Assembly: GCA_902729315.2 (NCBI GenBank) | Contig: LR746272.1 | Span: 3,878,035 to 3,942,034, forward strand | Origin: Spirodela intermedia | Taxonomy: Eukaryota; Streptophyta; Magnoliopsida; Alismatales; Araceae | Direction: 5' to 3' | DNA: 64,000 bases | Part shown: positions 61,818 through 64,000 of the stretch, piece after piece | How the letters are laid out: every line of letters starts with the position of its first letter | How positions within the stretch are numbered: the stretch's first letter is position 1 | Program-made: the position numbers and the translations under genes | Notes under the pieces: model-generated | Told to the model about the DNA's origin: nothing | What the model saw: only the letters and a program-made list of their open reading frames with translations | Database searches by the model: none

Positions 61818-61848
61818 ACTGTGGTCAACTGTGGAGGAATACTATGGA

Positions 61849-62032
61849 GGAGGTGACCAGACCCCTATCTAGCTGATCTCCCTCTTCTGACATTGCTTGC
61901 TATAAATATAAAACCCTCTTCTGTGGTTTGACCTGGGTGATCCCACGGGTCGTCGTCTCCATGATCTTACTGCCCGTTCTGGCGCACTGCATGAAAGAAA
62001 ATGGTGGGGTGCTGTGGTCAACGGTGGAGACA
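61849..62032 (+). pseudogene. Tandem copy of the SEC12-like last intron and exon
   Basis: GGAGGTGACCAG at 61849 repeats GGAGGTAACCAG at 61616, an offset of 233 bp. Sequence stays alignable through the intron and the last exon. In the copy the acceptor CCAG has become CCTG. The peptide drifts to SMILLPVLAHCMKENGGVLW, and the TGG TGA end reads TGG TCA, losing the stop. The ancestral copy supplies the true stop at 61815-61817, so the duplicate lies in the 3' UTR or beyond. Confidence 0.8.
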
Positions 62033-62149
62033 GTGAAGGGGGGGAAGTGGTGTGAGGCCTGACATGGTGCGCACATTCTTGACTTGGCTTGTCAGAATAA
62101 AATGGGTTGTTTTATTTCATGGGATGTTCTAATTGGGGCCATTGGCCAG

Positions 62150-62235
62150 AGAGAGAGAGGAGAGAGGAGAGAGGAGAGAGGAGAGAGGAGAGAGGAGAGA
62201 GGAGAGAGGAGAGAGGAGAGAGGAGAGAGAGAGAA
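62150..62235. repeat. Heptanucleotide (GGAGAGA)n minisatellite
   Basis: About ten head-to-tail 7-bp units flanked by plain GA. It differs from the dinucleotide arrays elsewhere in the window by its regular G insertion every seven bases. It lies between the SEC12-like duplicate and the zinc-ribbon gene 3' end. Confidence 0.9.
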
Positions 62236-62463
62236 AGAGTCCCATGGCTTTTTTGCCAGGCCTATATTTCCCCGTCAGACATAATTTGGAAGCCAAACTC
62301 CAGAAAAAAAAAGCCGCGCGCCACATCAGGCTCCGGTTCACCCACTGGTTTGAAACATCCTAGGAGCACCATGGCATCCGAGTCAAATCCTAAACGAGTC
62401 AAACGGTCCGAAGCAACAGGAAAGCTCAGAACGAAGGCACTCCGTCCAGCAGGTTTGGTGGGT

Positions 62464-63227
62464 TCAATCGAACTGCTGTCTCAGGTGCATCTCGGTCTCG
62501 CTCTTCCAGGTGGCGTGGCTCGACTGTCCCCTCATCCTCTTGCTCTTCTCCTTGTCCTTGATCGTGGAGCCCTTCCTCTCTCGCACTGCGCCTGGTTCTG
62601 CCGGCGGCCTGTCTCCACATATCGGGCAGATCATCCCTCTCGAGTGCGTGTAGGTCTTTGGCACCCCGCATTGGATGCACATCCTGCATGCAGAGGAGCA
62701 GAGAAAAAAAACAAAATATAAAAATATAAAAATATAAAAAATAAAAATCAATCGATCACCTCATCTCACTTTGAGCAGCCATTGGCGACTGCATGATTAT
62801 CTACTCTACACACCCATTTGAGGAATGATTGGTCATCATTCATTTCTATATCCCGGTAATTTTTATATATTCAAAGCATGCGGCGCTGGACCAGCATGAA
62901 AAAAATAAATCTTTGACCATGAGCGTGGTATATGGGTCACCTTAGAAGCTCTGCGGCGTCCTCTGGTTCAGGATTGGCGGCAGTGATGACCCTCTTGCCT
63001 TCGCCAGGGTTCACAATCCCAGGCCCTTCTTGTGGAGCCTGGCCGCCGTCAAGATCACTCCTCACTCTTTCCCGGATGCCAACAAGCTGCGGTTTGGCCT
63101 CCACAACGACGCCTGAGATCACAAGAATTCTATGAGGAGAGAGGTCTATAAAAGGCAAAGCGGCAAACGGATTGCAGTCCACCGCTGCCACCGCTTGATT
63201 ATTGCTATTACTTGCTGTGCTGCCGTG
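62464..63227 (-). CDS. Small zinc-ribbon-like protein, 3' exons only (5' exon not found)
   Basis: Exon 62941..63227 (287 nt) and last exon 62464..62683 (220 nt) join in frame and give about 168 residues ending in TGA. The upstream exon is bounded by a poly-T tract and CTTCAG acceptor, has no in-frame ATG, and enters in phase 0. At least one more exon must therefore lie beyond 63227, possibly past the window edge. The first part (DCNPFAALPFIDLSPHRILV) is unlike anything I can name. The second has CIQCGVPKTYTHSRG and CPICGDRPP, four cysteines in two C-x2-C pairs that fit a zinc ribbon. A basic tail KDKEKSKRMRGQSSHATWKS follows. It looks like a conserved plant protein, but I do not recognise the family and give no function. 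Confidence 0.7.
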
Positions 63228-64000
63228 CTGAAGGAGGCGCAGTGGAAACCAAAAAAAAAAAGGTGCCCATGGAAAAAATGCGGGTTCACAAGAAAAATGA
63301 AATAATTAAGATGATCAAATGCTGCTTCATAGAGTTGACTTGAGTATGACTACTTTAGATTAAATAGCAATGATGTTGCAAGTGACCATCAGAGAAGTTG
63401 AACATTTTCCACCGGGAGTCTTCTTGATCTTCCTTGTTGAAGCTAGGATGACTTGATCTTCCCCCCTGGTGTTAACAAAATCCTAGGGCTCCCCATCAGG
63501 AACAAATTCTTTATCAAGATCTATAACGAGAGACAAGACTTCACCAAGATCAGGAAAAAATGCTTTAACAAGAGGCGAGACTTCACATGAAGATTTACGC
63601 TCCTGTCAGATAAATCCTTCCTTGCTCTTCGTGGAGCCCCCCAGGAAAAATCCATAAGAATAGCTCAGGATTCCCTGCCTTCTTATAACCATGATCAGGG
63701 ATTCGTTTTGGAAAGGAACATGGAAATGAAGATCGTAACACCAGAAAATAATTCGTGATTCTGTTTCTTTATTTGATTCTATTCCTTCACATCGATGCTG
63801 AGGTTAGGCACCTATTTTCCTTCAGGTCACTATTAGCTCAGTTCCCTCTTAAGAAAGGGCTAAGAAGGATATCTAGTAGACAAGACAGGAATTGTGGCTA
63901 TGGAGCTGCTGAGAAGCACTCACTCCTTTTTGTGAGGATATTTCCCTATATTTCTTTTGACATGTATTTATTGCTACAGTGATGATCTAGATGTGTGTAT
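63228..64000. other. Probable intron or upstream region of the zinc-ribbon gene
   Basis: No convincing exon, RNA gene or repeat. Given the acceptor at 63228-63230 this is expected to be at least partly an intron on the - strand. The + strand frame at 63755-63982 has no recognisable feature. Confidence 0.35.

Noticed and set aside
1-64000. CRISPR arrays, bacterial operons, phage or viral genes
   Set aside because: None seen. All supported genes are spliced or plant-type nuclear genes, and repeats are microsatellites or local duplications.

Overview
This window is nuclear DNA of a flowering plant. Every convincing gene is a eukaryotic, intron-containing gene of a plant family: a stand-alone NUP96 with its own autopeptidase-like domain, a VQ-motif protein, a plant-type PLAT protein, a SEC12-like WD40 protein, and a relic of a DEMETER/ROS1 cytosine-DNA glycosylase. 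Steep GC richness in several first exons and single-exon genes (34.5-35.9, 48.7-49.7 and 55.4-56.0 kb), with AT-rich introns and spacers, suggests a monocot. That last step is inference.

Layout. 0.4-0.75 kb: last two exons of an unrecognised + strand gene. 3.3-7.9 kb (-): GRWD1-like WD40 ribosome-biogenesis factor, 13 exons. 8.3-12.2 kb: AT-rich spacer with a 166-bp tandem duplication. 12.2-20.2 kb (-): NUP96, 5 exons, with a decayed organellar tRNA-Pro in one intron. 21.7-26.3 kb (-): Pumilio/PUF RNA-binding protein, 5 exons. 26.3-28.9 kb: spacer with a TTGAC (W-box-like) cluster and GA/CT arrays. 28.9-32.1 kb (-): broken DEMETER/ROS1-type gene. 34.5-35.9 kb (-): intronless membrane protein with a Thr/Asn-Ser-Thr-rich ectodomain. 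37.8-40.8 kb (+): major facilitator transporter. 41.7-44.8 kb (-): METTL5-type rRNA m6A methyltransferase, 9 exons. 47.5-48.2 kb: dispersed 23-bp repeat array. 48.7-49.7 kb (-): VQ-motif protein. 52.4-53.7 kb (+): mitochondrial succinate dehydrogenase iron-sulfur subunit, a diverged isoform. 55.4-56.0 kb (-): secreted PLAT/LH2 protein whose first exon looks frameshifted at a poly-C run. 56.6-61.8 kb (+): SEC12-like ER membrane WD40 protein, followed by a tandem copy of its last exon. 62.5-63.2 kb (-): 3' part of a small zinc-ribbon protein whose first exon I could not find.

The genes are independent housekeeping or regulatory loci, not a pathway cluster. Exon boundaries were read by hand from GT/AG sites. 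For the complete models (GRWD1, NUP96, PUF, MFS, METTL5, SDH2, SEC12-like) the summed exon lengths are a multiple of three and the joined reading frame stays open. The most unusual material is the ROS1/DME relic, the 47.5-48.2 kb repeat family, the terminal-exon duplication, the diverged SDH2, and the recurrent (GA)n/(CT)n arrays near gene starts.
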